From positions 1-64,000 of the forward strand of contig CAMHLZ010000011.1 in the NCBI GenBank assembly GCA_946186125.1: 64,000 nt of DNA, written 5' to 3'. Under the pieces are notes generated by a model. That model ran no database searches. It saw only the letters and a program-made list of their open reading frames with translations, and was not told the origin of the DNA. The stretch comes from an uncultured Lachnospira sp. (GTDB lineage Bacteria; Bacillota; Clostridia; Lachnospirales; Lachnospiraceae). The first letter of the stretch is position 1, and each line of letters opens with the position of its first letter. Positions 1-9,159 of this stretch are shown here, piece by piece. The position numbers and the translations under genes were made by a program.

Positions 1-186
1 TGTCTTCTGATGAACCGGATTTCGAGCCCGATTCTCCCATTCCGTTATGGTTTTGTGGCTGACTGCTGCTTCCTGAGCCGGCTTCTTTTCCACTGTCTTC
101 TGGTGAACCGGATTTCGAGCCCGATTCTCCCATTCCGTTATGGTTTTGCGGCTGGCTGCCGCTTCCTGAGCCGGCTTCTTTTCCTC
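1..186 (-). repeat. Tandem 93-bp repeat coding for a 31-residue tail unit
   Basis: Two almost identical 93-bp units start at positions 1 and 94. In the minus-strand frame each encodes a 31-residue block with DSGKEAGSGS, a Gln/Asn-rich centre and GMGESGSKSGS. Only scattered substitutions separate them, mostly silent or Ser/Gly changes. The array runs off the left edge, so the copy number is unknown. Confidence 0.9.
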
Positions 187-1993
187 CGGCTTCTTTTCCA
201 CTGTCTTTGCCACCGGAATCTCCTGCACCATGATTATTCTTTAATCCTAATGTGTTTGCATCATTCTTTGCATTTGAAGCATTTTGTTCTTTCTTATCGG
301 CTGATTTATTATTCTTTCCTGCCTGCCCCTGCTTAGAACCACCCTTCTTACTTCCTCCGATTCCCATGGCACTTCCTAGTTTCTTAAAGCCTGCACCAAT
401 TCCTCTTCCTACTGCAGCTCCTCCCTGTTTAACCTTACTATAAGCCCAGTCACCAAGTTCCTTTCCCGCTCTTGAACCCAAAGCTCCAAGCGGTGCTGTA
501 ATAGGCTTTGCTGCAATTGAAGCTCCTTTTTTAGCTAAAGCCCCCATACTGCTGGCTGCTCCTGAACCGACATCTCCTGCCTGAACCGACTGCAATCCCG
601 CACTGTCTGCCAAAATACCTGAAATCATCGCTGATGCCTTGTTACATGTAAACGCTGCACCAAAAAGGAAAATCAACTTTGCGATTATCTCTGGAAAACC
701 TCCACCTAAGAGTGAAATCTTAGAGTCAAATATAACCGGTACAAAAATCATAAGTAATCTGACTGATACAACCGAACCAAACACCGAAAGCGACTGTACA
801 ACAAATGCTGTTGTCCACTGTTTTGTTTTTCCACCTTCATCATAAGGCATGACCGCCAGAAACGGAGGTGCCATAATGTACAAAAGCATCATATTGAAAA
901 TTCTTGCCACACAATTCAGTGCCAAAACCAAAAACTGTTTGCATAAAAGCAATCCACCTATAATAACTATAAGGTGTCCAAAATCAAAATTTATCTCAAA
1001 ATCCTTTTTAACCTGCTCTAAATCATAAATATTTTTTTCTCCCGAAAGATACGGATACCTCAAAGAATCAAAAATCGAAGCATCATTATTATATTGACCG
1101 TTCTTTGCTGCTGACGTAGAACCTGTCAAAAAAAGTATTCTGTCTATACTTGTATTTTTGGAACTAAGCGGTGTCTTCCCGCTTTTCCATGTCTGTTCCT
1201 TTAACGGCTTGAAGTTACTGCCACTCGTTGTTATTATATCCATGGCATTTCCAATGGAAGCTATCAATGCAGCATCATATTCATCAATATCTGCTTCTTT
1301 CGTCAAATCATGTGACTGGGCTATACTTGACAACACAGACTGCCATGATTCTATACTCTCACCTTTAGCATCTTCTTTAACATAAGTGTACTCAAATATA
1401 TGCTTTTTATATAATTTATACATATCCTGTCTTATATCATTGTAACACGTATTGATATTATACCTGCTTCTGCTTGACGGATTAACCGAATAATTTCCTA
1501 TAGTATTCAACACTCGTGCCATCGTGGCATAGTCTTCACTATCAAAAGTAATTGTCTCATATCCTGTTCCCGTGGAAGCATATGTAAATAATTCATCAAC
1601 CGCCTGCATCAACGTATTAGTCAGGGTAATTGTCGCTAACATTATAAATTGCATTAAAAGAATAAAAAGAATACTTTTAAGTCCACTGCGTATAATATCA
1701 CCATATCCGCCTTTGACTTTATCGCCCTGGTCAAACATCTTCTTGATAACAATCATAATAGTAAAGCCAAAACATAAGGCAATTGAAATAAGTGCCATCC
1801 CCCAATAAACACGGTTAATAATACTATTGTCATAGAAAACATTTATCAAATATTTATCAGTAGAACCATACTTTACTTTCCTGATTCCTGCAAAAACCTC
1901 AAAAACACTGTACAATATAGAAAGGATTCTACAAACTAACGTATCAAGAGAATAAAACAATTCATATATCCACTCAAAAAGGCCATCAAACAT
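1..1993 (-). CDS. VirB6/TrbL-like polytopic conjugation membrane protein (Mbov_0396-like), 3' end outside window
   Basis: The frame is open from an ATG at 1993 (MFDGLFEWIYEL), with AAAGGAAAG upstream, to the window edge, giving about 664 visible residues. Hydrophobic segments lie near the N-terminus (residues about 60-80 and 100-125), then a hydrophilic, probably external stretch (about 130-320), then a dense block of membrane segments (about 345-480), and finally a Gly/Ser/Lys/Asn-rich cytoplasmic-type tail. This layout fits VirB6/TrbL-type inner-membrane channel subunits of Gram-positive conjugation systems, and the neighbours (coupling ATPase, pilin-like protein) agree. The tail carries 31-residue tandem repeats. 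It is the fourth gene of the pilin-VirD4-Ig-like series. The family assignment rests on topology and context rather than a catalytic motif. Confidence 0.72.
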   Translation of the reverse strand, partial: MFDGLFEWIYELFYSLDTLVCRILSILYSVFEVFAGIRKVKYGSTDKYLINVFYDNSIINRVYWGMALISIALCFGFTIMIVIKKMFDQGDKVKGGYGDIIRSGLKSILFILLMQFIMLATITLTNTLMQAVDELFTYASTGTGYETITFDSEDYATMARVLNTIGNYSVNPSSRSRYNINTCYNDIRQDMYKLYKKHIFEYTYVKEDAKGESIESWQSVLSSIAQSHDLTKEADIDEYDAALIASIGNAMDIITTSGSNFKPLKEQTWKSGKTPLSSKNTSIDRILFLTGSTSAAKNGQYNNDASIFDSLRYPYLSGEKNIYDLEQVKKDFEINFDFGHLIVIIGGLLLCKQFLVLALNCVARIFNMMLLYIMAPPFLAVMPYDEGGKTKQWTTAFVVQSLSVFGSVVSVRLLMIFVPVIFDSKISLLGGGFPEIIAKLIFLFGAAFTCNKASAMISGILADSAGLQSVQAGDVGSGAASSMGALAKKGASIAAKPITAPLGALGSRAGKELGDWAYSKVKQGGAAVGRGIGAGFKKLGSAMGIGGSKKGGSKQGQAGKNNKSADKKEQNASNAKNDANTLGLKNNHGAGDSGGKDSGKEAGGKEAGSGSGSQPQNHNGMGESGSKSGSPEDSGKEAGSGSSSQPQNHNGMGESGSKSGSSED

Positions 1994-2044
1994 TTTTCAC
2001 TTTCCTTTCTCTTCTCTCAAAGTAAATCTCTAAAACACATCCTA

Positions 2045-3133
2045 CTATCGCACACGAAGTTTTTTCTTTGAAACCTTCAGGTAAACAGCCAGCCCTATAA
2101 AAACACCTGTAAATAAAATCATAAATGCAATTCCTGCCCCACTTACATAAACCAGAATCACAAAATCATATTCTGACATATTCCCAGCCCTATCCTGTAA
2201 AACAATGTGATACTGACCATATTCAGTCATCTTTTCACTGTAATCAATCTTCTCACCGTCAAGAGTTATTGAAATTATATCCTCATTATTATAATCCTTC
2301 AGACTTACCGCACTGCGTGCCTGATTTTTTTTGTTAAGTTCCTTTAATTTCAAAGTCGGCGGGGTATGGTCAATCGTGGTATGGAAGGTATATTCAACCC
2401 CTGAACGTGAAAGGCTGTAGCTTACTGTGTACTCACCTTCCTCGGTAAAATCAACCTGACCCGCCGTAAACTCTACCGGTGTCTCTCCCATCATTACCTT
2501 AGTTATCTGATATCCATCCGGTGCTATATAATTTATCATATTTGAATAATCATCCAAAATAGTAAACGAAAGGGGCTCTTCAATCTGGCCATCATCTGTA
2601 GTAATCTGCAACATATAATACCCGGGATCACTTATCGAAAAAGCATCATCAAAATCCACCTTTGCACCGTTACGATAAAGCTGATAATTAAGGCCATCTC
2701 TTATCTCAATACTTACGGTATCATTAACTATCATTCCGTCATAAACATTAGCTCTTATGTCATCTTCTGCAAAATCTGTATAATTATAGATATAGGTATA
2801 CGACGAGACCTCATAGATACAATTCTCATCCATACTGACATTAGAAGCAACACTATAATCATCATCATAATATGCAAAAGGTTCTCCTGTATAACTATCT
2901 ATCTGTTTCTCGTTGTGAGATATTGTATCATCTCCATCCAAACCATCGATTTCGTCTATATACCCCATAGAATCATCGTAATCAGGCTCTGCATACACAT
3001 TTATCCCTGTGCCGATAAAAGAGAATGCCATCGTCACAACAAGTAGTACTTTCATTACATACTTTTTATACAAAAGTTTATGAAACTTTTTCTTTATCAC
3101 CAAGTATTTTTTTATTTCTTTCGTCAACATCAT
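2045..3133 (-). CDS. Membrane-anchored extracellular protein with Ig-like modules in a T4SS gene cluster
   Basis: The protein has 362 residues. A basic N-terminal stretch of about 27 residues precedes a hydrophobic signal segment (MKVLLVVTMAFSFIGTGINVYA). It is followed by an acidic Asp/Tyr-rich extracellular region, two or more beta-rich Ig-like modules (TVSIEIRDGLNYQLY, EYTVSYSLSRSGVEYTFHTTIDHTPP), and one C-terminal membrane helix (about 328-350) ending in KKKLRVR. The start at 3133 has AAGAGGTG five bases upstream. An inner ATG at 3055 lacks any ribosome-binding site. The start lies 56 bp inside the upstream coupling-protein gene, which suggests translational coupling. A surface or mating-channel accessory role is inferred from context; no family is recognised. 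Confidence 0.75.
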   Translation of the reverse strand: MMLTKEIKKYLVIKKKFHKLLYKKYVMKVLLVVTMAFSFIGTGINVYAEPDYDDSMGYIDEIDGLDGDDTISHNEKQIDSYTGEPFAYYDDDYSVASNVSMDENCIYEVSSYTYIYNYTDFAEDDIRANVYDGMIVNDTVSIEIRDGLNYQLYRNGAKVDFDDAFSISDPGYYMLQITTDDGQIEEPLSFTILDDYSNMINYIAPDGYQITKVMMGETPVEFTAGQVDFTEEGEYTVSYSLSRSGVEYTFHTTIDHTPPTLKLKELNKKNQARSAVSLKDYNNEDIISITLDGEKIDYSEKMTEYGQYHIVLQDRAGNMSEYDFVILVYVSGAGIAFMILFTGVFIGLAVYLKVSKKKLRVR

Positions 3134-5078
3134 AAAACACCTCTTCTGCCCTGAACATATGACTTCTGATATCCGTCATATCCATCTTGCCAAACTTATA
3201 ATAATTACAACGATAGCTCGGCGTATACTTCGTCATCAACGGGTAATTACCAAATGTAACAATGATAGCATTACCGGTTGATTCTTTATTATTAAGTTTC
3301 TGAAGTTCTGAAGGATAAATAAGCGGACGTACCTGCGTCTGTGTGGATACGCTCATCTCTCCGGTCTTACTTCCCGTACTTGAAGATGTACTTGAGGTCT
3401 TAACTGTCTTATTACCACAAAGTTCTGAAAACTCTTTACATGTACCAATGTCATTTGAACCGATAAACATCTTCATCGCACAGTTAGACTTAACAATATC
3501 CGCAACCTGTTCTCCATACACCGCATTAAGCTGTGAATAAGACTGTACAACCATGTTAAACCATATTTTTCTTGAACGGCCAACTGTAATCATCTTATCA
3601 AACTTCTCTATCTTAGGCATATTACCAAACTCATCAAGTATAAAATAAACATTTCTCGGAAGTGATAAATCTTCTCTTCCTGATGCTACCTTAATCAAAG
3701 CCTTGTAAATGCATAGAATAAACACTGCCGCAAGACCATGTCTTGTATCCTTCTCATCCGGTATCTTCATAAACAACGCCATAGGCTTATCGGCAAACTG
3801 TGATGCATTGATATCAGTAGCTGAAGTAAGGCCACATATTCCCTGATCATTAAACATATTCAGCTTATCAAAGGTTATTGACATGTAAGAGCTCATCGTC
3901 TGATCAGCTGCTCCAAGCACCTGTCTCGAAAGTGTCACTGCCTGTGAAAGCGGACTTCTTCCTTCAAAATATTTTTTCAACGCAGAATAATTATCAGTAC
4001 TATTAGTCAATATCTTATTAATATTAAAAAAATTAAATTTATCCTTTGTCATATTTAATTCCGGATTTTGGGAGTCTTCAAGCATTGCCAGACATGTCGC
4101 CAATATTATGGAACGTGCTCCCTTCTCCCACAGTGGATCTTTCTCATTTGTGATAGGACAAAGAACAGATACAAAATCATTTAAATCTTCATACATTTCA
4201 TCATAAATCTTTTGTTTTGCAACTGCTACCTCATCCTGACAGTGCTTCAGGTCAGAAAATGCCATTCCCTGATATTCAATCCACACATCACCCTCATCCG
4301 GTTCGTGCTCATCCATTCTTTTTAAGTCAGGATAAGCCTTCATGCTGTCTCTGTGTGCCTTCATCCCTTTTCCGGCATTTACAAAATCCTGATACATATC
4401 CCAAATGCCACCTAACGGATTCCAGCGGCTTGATGAATATGTATCTCGTAAATCAAGGACTTTAACATCATACCCTCTCGAAACCAGGTATTCCGAATGC
4501 ATATCAAACAATTCTCCCTTAGGATCCGTCATAATCATGCTGCTTCCTTTACCTGCTGCTCCAAGCAACTGTATCATTGGATTGATAAACGTGGTAGTTT
4601 TACCGGAACCGGTAGCACCGATAACAAGTGAGTGTGCACCTGACATAAAGTTACAATGCAAAACTCCTCTTTTATCCAGAATCGCTCTGACAGGAACTCC
4701 GTCATTTTTACATTCCTCCGCCGTTTCATAAGTAAACGGAGCAAAATTGTTATCTCTCTCCTTATTCGTCATAAACCTGCTGTTTTCCAGAACACTGGTT
4801 ACGTCACCATTCTTTCTACTTCCAAATATCTTATCACTTGATATTCCAAGATTGTCCATATTATTAATAATATAAACAACACTTAACATTACCATAGCAA
4901 AAAGTCCCAATCCCCATGTTTGAGGCTTTAACAAAACCTCCAAAGAAAATACGTATTCTTTTCCATCCGCCAAGTCTCCCACATACAAAAGAATCGTCTC
5001 TAAGACAACTCCGGTTAATATAACTCCAAATAGAAAAATCAACGGATAAATCCATCTATAAGTCTTATTAGTTTTCAT
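3078..5078 (-). CDS. VirD4/TraG-type type IV coupling protein (T4CP)
   Basis: The protein has 666 residues. Two N-terminal membrane helices (about 10-33 and 55-72) precede a VirD4-type ATPase. Walker A is GATGSGKT (154-161), Walker B is YFILDEFGN (478-486), and the family motifs MTDPKGELFD and RSRKIWFNMVVQSYSQL are visible. Coupling proteins recruit the relaxosome or protein substrates to the secretion channel and drive transfer. The start at 5078 has GAGGAGG upstream. It lies directly downstream of the pilin-like gene, separated by a strong hairpin, and overlaps the next gene. With no relaxase in the window, DNA transfer cannot be told apart from protein secretion. Confidence 0.93.
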   Translation of the reverse strand: MKTNKTYRWIYPLIFLFGVILTGVVLETILLYVGDLADGKEYVFSLEVLLKPQTWGLGLFAMVMLSVVYIINNMDNLGISSDKIFGSRKNGDVTSVLENSRFMTNKERDNNFAPFTYETAEECKNDGVPVRAILDKRGVLHCNFMSGAHSLVIGATGSGKTTTFINPMIQLLGAAGKGSSMIMTDPKGELFDMHSEYLVSRGYDVKVLDLRDTYSSSRWNPLGGIWDMYQDFVNAGKGMKAHRDSMKAYPDLKRMDEHEPDEGDVWIEYQGMAFSDLKHCQDEVAVAKQKIYDEMYEDLNDFVSVLCPITNEKDPLWEKGARSIILATCLAMLEDSQNPELNMTKDKFNFFNINKILTNSTDNYSALKKYFEGRSPLSQAVTLSRQVLGAADQTMSSYMSITFDKLNMFNDQGICGLTSATDINASQFADKPMALFMKIPDEKDTRHGLAAVFILCIYKALIKVASGREDLSLPRNVYFILDEFGNMPKIEKFDKMITVGRSRKIWFNMVVQSYSQLNAVYGEQVADIVKSNCAMKMFIGSNDIGTCKEFSELCGNKTVKTSSTSSSTGSKTGEMSVSTQTQVRPLIYPSELQKLNNKESTGNAIIVTFGNYPLMTKYTPSYRCNYYKFGKMDMTDIRSHMFRAEEVFYDVDERNKKILGDKEKVS

Positions 5079-5164
5079 ATCCTAAAACCTCCTCAGACGA
5101 ATACACTCATCTCATATCTATAAACCAACTTATTATTCGCTAATATATATCAGATGAATATCGT

Positions 5165-5211
5165 AACAGGCAGCTGCCACTAATACCTTAGTGTGCAGCT
5201 TATCCTGCCTG
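5165..5211 (-). promoter_or_regulatory. Strong intergenic RNA hairpin between pilin-like gene and VirD4
   Basis: The outer arms ACAGGCAG (5165-5172) and CTGCCTGT (5204-5211) are exact complements. An inner arm pair CACTAA/TTAGTG closes a TACC loop. No T-run follows on the minus strand, so it looks like an mRNA stability or processing hairpin, or a weak attenuator, rather than a full terminator. It could keep pilin mRNA above the downstream ATPase mRNA. Confidence 0.6.
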
Positions 5212-5234
5212 TCACATACATACTAACTTATGTA

Positions 5235-5624
5235 TTAAGAATTGTTCTTAACCCATGTCTGCATAATAGGCATCAAGAGTTTTAATACAAGCATCAGTAC
5301 AAATATAAGAACAAAACCGATGATTGCATTCTTAAGATGTGTCTTTGCCTTTTCATGTTCCTGTGGCTCCTCTGTCTTTGCAAATTTCACGCCAAGCACC
5401 ACACAGTAAATAGTTCCGACTGCTCCTACTATAGCGAGAATCGGATTCAAAAGACTGTTTATTAAATTAACAACCTTGTCTGAAACTTTTGTAAAATCAG
5501 CACTTCCATTTGCAGTAGTCGCAGATTCTGATGCCCATGCAGTTATCGCGGAGTTCATAGTAACACCAATCAAACACATTAAACCTACCACTTTTCTTTT
5601 TAGATTCCTTAATCTCTCTTTCAT
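5235..5624 (-). CDS. VirB2-like pilin-type conjugation protein (Maff2/Mbov_0395-like)
   Basis: The protein has 129 residues with an N-terminal signal-like segment ending near AWASES. Two membrane helices follow (about 58-80 and 100-120), separated by a short charged loop with AKTEEPQEHEKAKTHL. This resembles the small pilin-like proteins of Gram-positive integrative elements. The start at 5624 has TAGGAGG nine bases upstream. It heads the series toward VirD4, the Ig-like protein and the VirB6-like protein. Two promoters with the TTTGTCA direct-repeat architecture stand in tandem upstream, suggesting high or tightly controlled expression. It probably forms the surface filament or a channel-lining subunit; the family call comes from size, topology and position. 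Confidence 0.8.
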   Translation of the reverse strand: MKERLRNLKRKVVGLMCLIGVTMNSAITAWASESATTANGSADFTKVSDKVVNLINSLLNPILAIVGAVGTIYCVVLGVKFAKTEEPQEHEKAKTHLKNAIIGFVLIFVLMLVLKLLMPIMQTWVKNNS

Positions 5625-5658
5625 AAGTATCTACCTCCTAAATATTTTCTTTGATTTT

Positions 5659-5693
5659 ATGATATCAAACCTTCTATGACAAAACTGTGACAG
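5659..5693 (-). promoter_or_regulatory. TTTGTCA direct-repeat promoter, proximal to pilin-like gene
   Basis: On the minus strand CTGTCA (5688-5693) and TTGTCA (5677-5682) are exactly 11 bp apart. Twelve bases later comes the -10 hexamer TATCAT (5659-5664), preceded by TG one base away (extended -10). The inferred start of transcription, near 5652, lies just upstream of the pilin-like gene start. Confidence 0.75.
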
Positions 5694-5739
5694 TCTTATC
5701 TATATGCCTGATATACTGTGTTTTTATCTTACATATGTT

Positions 5740-5774
5740 ATAATAACATGCTACTACTGACAAATCAGTGACAA
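5740..5774 (-). promoter_or_regulatory. TTTGTCA direct-repeat promoter, distal to pilin-like gene
   Basis: On the minus strand TTGTCA (5769-5774) and TTGTCA (5758-5763) are 11 bp apart, followed after 12 bp by TATTAT (5740-5745) with an extended TGT. It has the same orientation and geometry as the proximal copy, so the pilin-like gene has tandem promoters. Confidence 0.75.
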
Positions 5775-5793
5775 AATAAAACATTTTAAATTA

Positions 5794-8700
5794 TTACATC
5801 ATCGCCGGTCCTAACTGAGGAGAACTTTCCACTTCAGGTACTTTAAGTTCAGCTTTCTTCTCACGAGCAGATTCCATCTCTTTTTCAGGTGTATTCTCTG
5901 CTTCTTTTATCATCTGTTCATCCAATATCTGTTTCTGCTCGACAATAGTTTCTTTAAGCAATTCTGTTCCCCTGTCCTCAGCCAAAAACCTTTTAATACT
6001 GCCCTGCGATATATTTGATGCTTCCTGTTGAAATGCCGGAAGTCTGTCTACTCCCGATGTGTAATCATATGCTTCCGGATCAAGCCGGATGTTATTGTTT
6101 GCAGCATAGGCTATGAATTTTTCTGCCACAATATCCTTCATATAACCTTTTGCCAGTTTTAAGTCTGCATCATTAAGTTCACCTTCTTTTTTGCCAAGCT
6201 CTGCCAGTTTAAGTCTGGAATCTTTCGCCCTCTCCATTACATCAGCCTGATTCGGATTGTCAATCTTACCAGATTTTAATAAATCCTCACTTTTTCTATT
6301 CTGTTCCTGAACAATCCTATCCAGTTTTACATCTGACATTTTTGCATATGTCTGTTCTTTTTCCATCTTCTCTACAGACGGAAGATTAGATACGGTTATA
6401 TCTCCATCTTTTTCAGCCACCGTAACATTGCCAAACAATCTTCCATTTACAATGCTTCCAAAATTTCTGTCATAGGTTTCCTGATTAAGTGACAGGTTGC
6501 CGTTAAATTCCTTTAATTTTGCATCATTAGTCATGCCATTAATTAAATTTTTGGCTCGTTCAGGCTCTTCATTATTCCTTAATAATCCTGTTACCGCTGC
6601 GTCCGGATTATTCTTTTGTGCCTCTCCGATTAAATTCCTTGTAGTAGTTGCTATAACAGCATTTTCCATTACCTTGGACTTTAACATATTATTTTCCGGA
6701 TTCTCTTCGCTCTTAACCACGTTTTCGTGCATTTTTTTTGCAGAAGACGTCAATGTCGATACCAGGTATATATCATTTTTCATTTCCTGTCTATGCCCGC
6801 CAAAGTTAATGTCTTTACCATCAAGTTCTTTTGCAATGGATATATATTGTTCCTTACAATTATCCATCGCCTTGAAACTTTCATTCATTGTCTGACATAT
6901 ATGTCCAAGATTAGCACATTCTTCTGATTGTAAAAAAGACGGATCTGTCAAATCAAAATTCTTCGCATAATCATCCATCATCTTCATGCATTTTTTTTGT
7001 CCCTGATAAACTGTAGCTGCCAGCCATTTCTGATTTTCTTCACGTCCGGCGCTTATATGTTTTATTACCTCCTTCCCTGCATTTGCTTTTTCTTCCTTAA
7101 GGCTGTCCGGATTCACGATATCTTCAAGTTCATAATCTCCGCTTGCCATAAGATACATCTCTCCGAGCGCCTGAATTCCGCTATTTGTAACCGCATATTG
7201 ATGTGGATTATTCATCTGTCTTACATCAACATTTCCTGTATAAGCTTTTTTACATACATCACTACCTAAATCCACCTGTTTTGAGTATGCATCTGCTTCT
7301 TTTTCTTTTGCAACCGCCTGTAAATCTTTCACATTTACAGTTTTCTGTGCCTTTAATTCTGCTTCAGCTTCCTTTTTTATGTCATCCTGCAGACTTTCTA
7401 CCGAATCAATATTTAACTTCATGCATTCTCTGACTTTTATCGCACAATCAATACGTTTTATCGTATCCTTATCGTTTTTTTCAAGATTTCTCTTTGTCTC
7501 CTGTGCATTCACATAGACATTCGCAGCCTCCATAAGTTCAGAGCCTTTCTGTCTGTATGCATCAAGTTGTTCACTTGTTACATCTCCTGGAGCAGAAGCC
7601 ATATTGTCAGCCAGTGTCTTTAACTCACCTGCCGTCTTCTTAATATTTCTAAATTCTTCCGGAGCCTTGAAAAACCTGCCATCTAATTTGCTGATATCAT
7701 CTCCAAGTTCTTTAATCAACTGTGCATTTTGTTTTAAACTAACCTCATCTATACCTTTAAGCTTCGCGATATCACCAAATTCACGATCCCAGAAATCTTC
7801 TGACTTGATACCTTCAATTTCTTCAAACTCATTGTCTTTATCTTCGCTTTTCCCCGGCTGATCTTCCTTCAGCAAATCTTCATCTGATAATTTACTGGCG
7901 GTTACTTCTTTTGGCTTTTTTGGTTCTTTTTCAACCAGCCCAGTGCCATATGTTAATTCAAAATCCGTAAACTCAAATTCATAACCTTTTTCTTTGGCTA
8001 ATTTTTCAAAATCAGCCGAATTATTTTGTGTAAACTCTTTCAGGTCATTAACAAAATCCAGACGCTTATAACTGTTTGAATTAGCAGGATCACCTTTATA
8101 TGTAACATATTGATCACATGCTTTATCCAGACGTTTTGTTGCCAGCATATAATTACGCAGTTCTTCTTTTGTCGGATTCTCGCCCATCCTCTTCGCTATG
8201 TAATTCAAATCTTTCAAACAATCTTTTACATTTTTGAACTCATTTGATGATTTTACGTAAAACGGGTCTACCTCATCCAGGTCATCCATAAAATCATTAA
8301 TATTTTGTGCATTGGTCCTTAAATTGTCCTCATCAAGCTTCTTAACCTTCAAAGATTCGATGTACTGTTCCTTCCAGTAATCTCTGTTTGCCTCAGCAAA
8401 TTGCTTTTTTTCTGTCACAAAACTAATACGTTCACGTGCAATCTTGGAAGGTTTTTTGTCTTTTTTCTTATGATCAAGATAATTATCTGCATCTTCCGCA
8501 AGTGTACGGTATGCTTTTGAAAACTTTCTCAATTCTCTTGACGTTGCAGGAATCGTCATTTCTTTTGAAAGACGGTCGACTTCCTCCATAGAACCTTTAA
8601 AATACTTAAATTCATCAGATGACCGAATATACGAAGGATCGATTTTATCCATTTCTTTCATGCCCTCGTCTATTTTTTCACGATGTTTTTCAAATTCTGA

Positions 8701-9060
8701 ACGTGATAATTCCGTCATACCTGTCTGTTTCTGCATAAACATCGCCATTTCGGCTTTTTCTTTTTCTTTTTTTCGCTCTTCTTCAAGTCTCTTAATTTGT
8801 TCTTCGTTCCTTTTATTGCCTTCGTCTATCTTTTTCTGAAGCTCCTCATATCGTCTTTTTTCCTCCTCCTCCCTCTTTTTTCTTTCTTCCTTATCCTGCT
8901 CCTGTCTTTGCTGATAAAGAATATCCTGCTCTTTTGCCGTCGGCTCAGAGGATATTTCTTCTTTTTCCTCTTCTTTTGTCACTTCATTTTCACCTTTTCC
9001 GGCTTCTTCTGTATCGTTGTTACCTGTATTATTATCGTTATTATTTTCTGTATCCGGCAT
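5794..9060 (-). CDS. Giant helical/coiled-coil protein A, paralogue of the 10548-13832 product
   Basis: The product has about 1088 residues, no signal peptide and no membrane helix. The N-terminus (1-130) is extremely charged, with runs of E, K and R typical of a coiled coil. A helical module with the signature D-x-DP-x-(F/Y)-x-x-S-x-EF-x-x-(F/V)-K recurs near residues 148, 270 and 468, with a diverged copy in the second half. The C-terminal half aligns by eye with the other giant protein, including a final Glu/Lys-rich tail. I chose the ATG at 9060 (MPDTEN), which has GGAG eight bases upstream. The in-frame ATG at 9102 would sit about 9 bases after the predicted transcription start and has no ribosome-binding site. 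No family is recognised. Candidates are a secreted substrate or a cytoplasmic scaffold of the secretion system. Confidence 0.75.
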   Translation of the reverse strand: MPDTENNNDNNTGNNDTEEAGKGENEVTKEEEKEEISSEPTAKEQDILYQQRQEQDKEERKKREEEEKRRYEELQKKIDEGNKRNEEQIKRLEEERKKEKEKAEMAMFMQKQTGMTELSRSEFEKHREKIDEGMKEMDKIDPSYIRSSDEFKYFKGSMEEVDRLSKEMTIPATSRELRKFSKAYRTLAEDADNYLDHKKKDKKPSKIARERISFVTEKKQFAEANRDYWKEQYIESLKVKKLDEDNLRTNAQNINDFMDDLDEVDPFYVKSSNEFKNVKDCLKDLNYIAKRMGENPTKEELRNYMLATKRLDKACDQYVTYKGDPANSNSYKRLDFVNDLKEFTQNNSADFEKLAKEKGYEFEFTDFELTYGTGLVEKEPKKPKEVTASKLSDEDLLKEDQPGKSEDKDNEFEEIEGIKSEDFWDREFGDIAKLKGIDEVSLKQNAQLIKELGDDISKLDGRFFKAPEEFRNIKKTAGELKTLADNMASAPGDVTSEQLDAYRQKGSELMEAANVYVNAQETKRNLEKNDKDTIKRIDCAIKVRECMKLNIDSVESLQDDIKKEAEAELKAQKTVNVKDLQAVAKEKEADAYSKQVDLGSDVCKKAYTGNVDVRQMNNPHQYAVTNSGIQALGEMYLMASGDYELEDIVNPDSLKEEKANAGKEVIKHISAGREENQKWLAATVYQGQKKCMKMMDDYAKNFDLTDPSFLQSEECANLGHICQTMNESFKAMDNCKEQYISIAKELDGKDINFGGHRQEMKNDIYLVSTLTSSAKKMHENVVKSEENPENNMLKSKVMENAVIATTTRNLIGEAQKNNPDAAVTGLLRNNEEPERAKNLINGMTNDAKLKEFNGNLSLNQETYDRNFGSIVNGRLFGNVTVAEKDGDITVSNLPSVEKMEKEQTYAKMSDVKLDRIVQEQNRKSEDLLKSGKIDNPNQADVMERAKDSRLKLAELGKKEGELNDADLKLAKGYMKDIVAEKFIAYAANNNIRLDPEAYDYTSGVDRLPAFQQEASNISQGSIKRFLAEDRGTELLKETIVEQKQILDEQMIKEAENTPEKEMESAREKKAELKVPEVESSPQLGPAMM

Positions 9061-9117
9061 TTTCATCTCTCCAATCCTTATCATATTCGTAAAAATCGGC
9101 ATACTAATATAGTTTGT

Positions 9118-9152
9118 ATTGTATCATACCATCTGTGACAAATCAATGACAC
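9118..9152 (-). promoter_or_regulatory. TTTGTCA direct-repeat promoter of giant protein A
   Basis: On the minus strand GTGTCA (9147-9152) and TTGTCA (9136-9141) have the 11-bp period, followed after 12 bp by TACAAT (9118-9123) with an extended TGA. The predicted start of transcription near 9111 supports the downstream translation start at 9060. Confidence 0.75.
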
Positions 9153-9159
9153 TATTTTG

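Noticed and set aside
9061..9102. Longer N-terminus for giant protein A from the ATG at 9102.
   Set aside because: It would start about 9 bases after the predicted transcription start and has no ribosome-binding site; the ATG at 9060 has one.
8797..9138. A highly hydrophobic 113-codon plus-strand frame opposite the start of giant protein A.
   Set aside because: It is the reverse complement of Glu/Lys-rich coiled-coil codons, which always read as Phe/Leu/Ser. It overlaps the mapped promoter.
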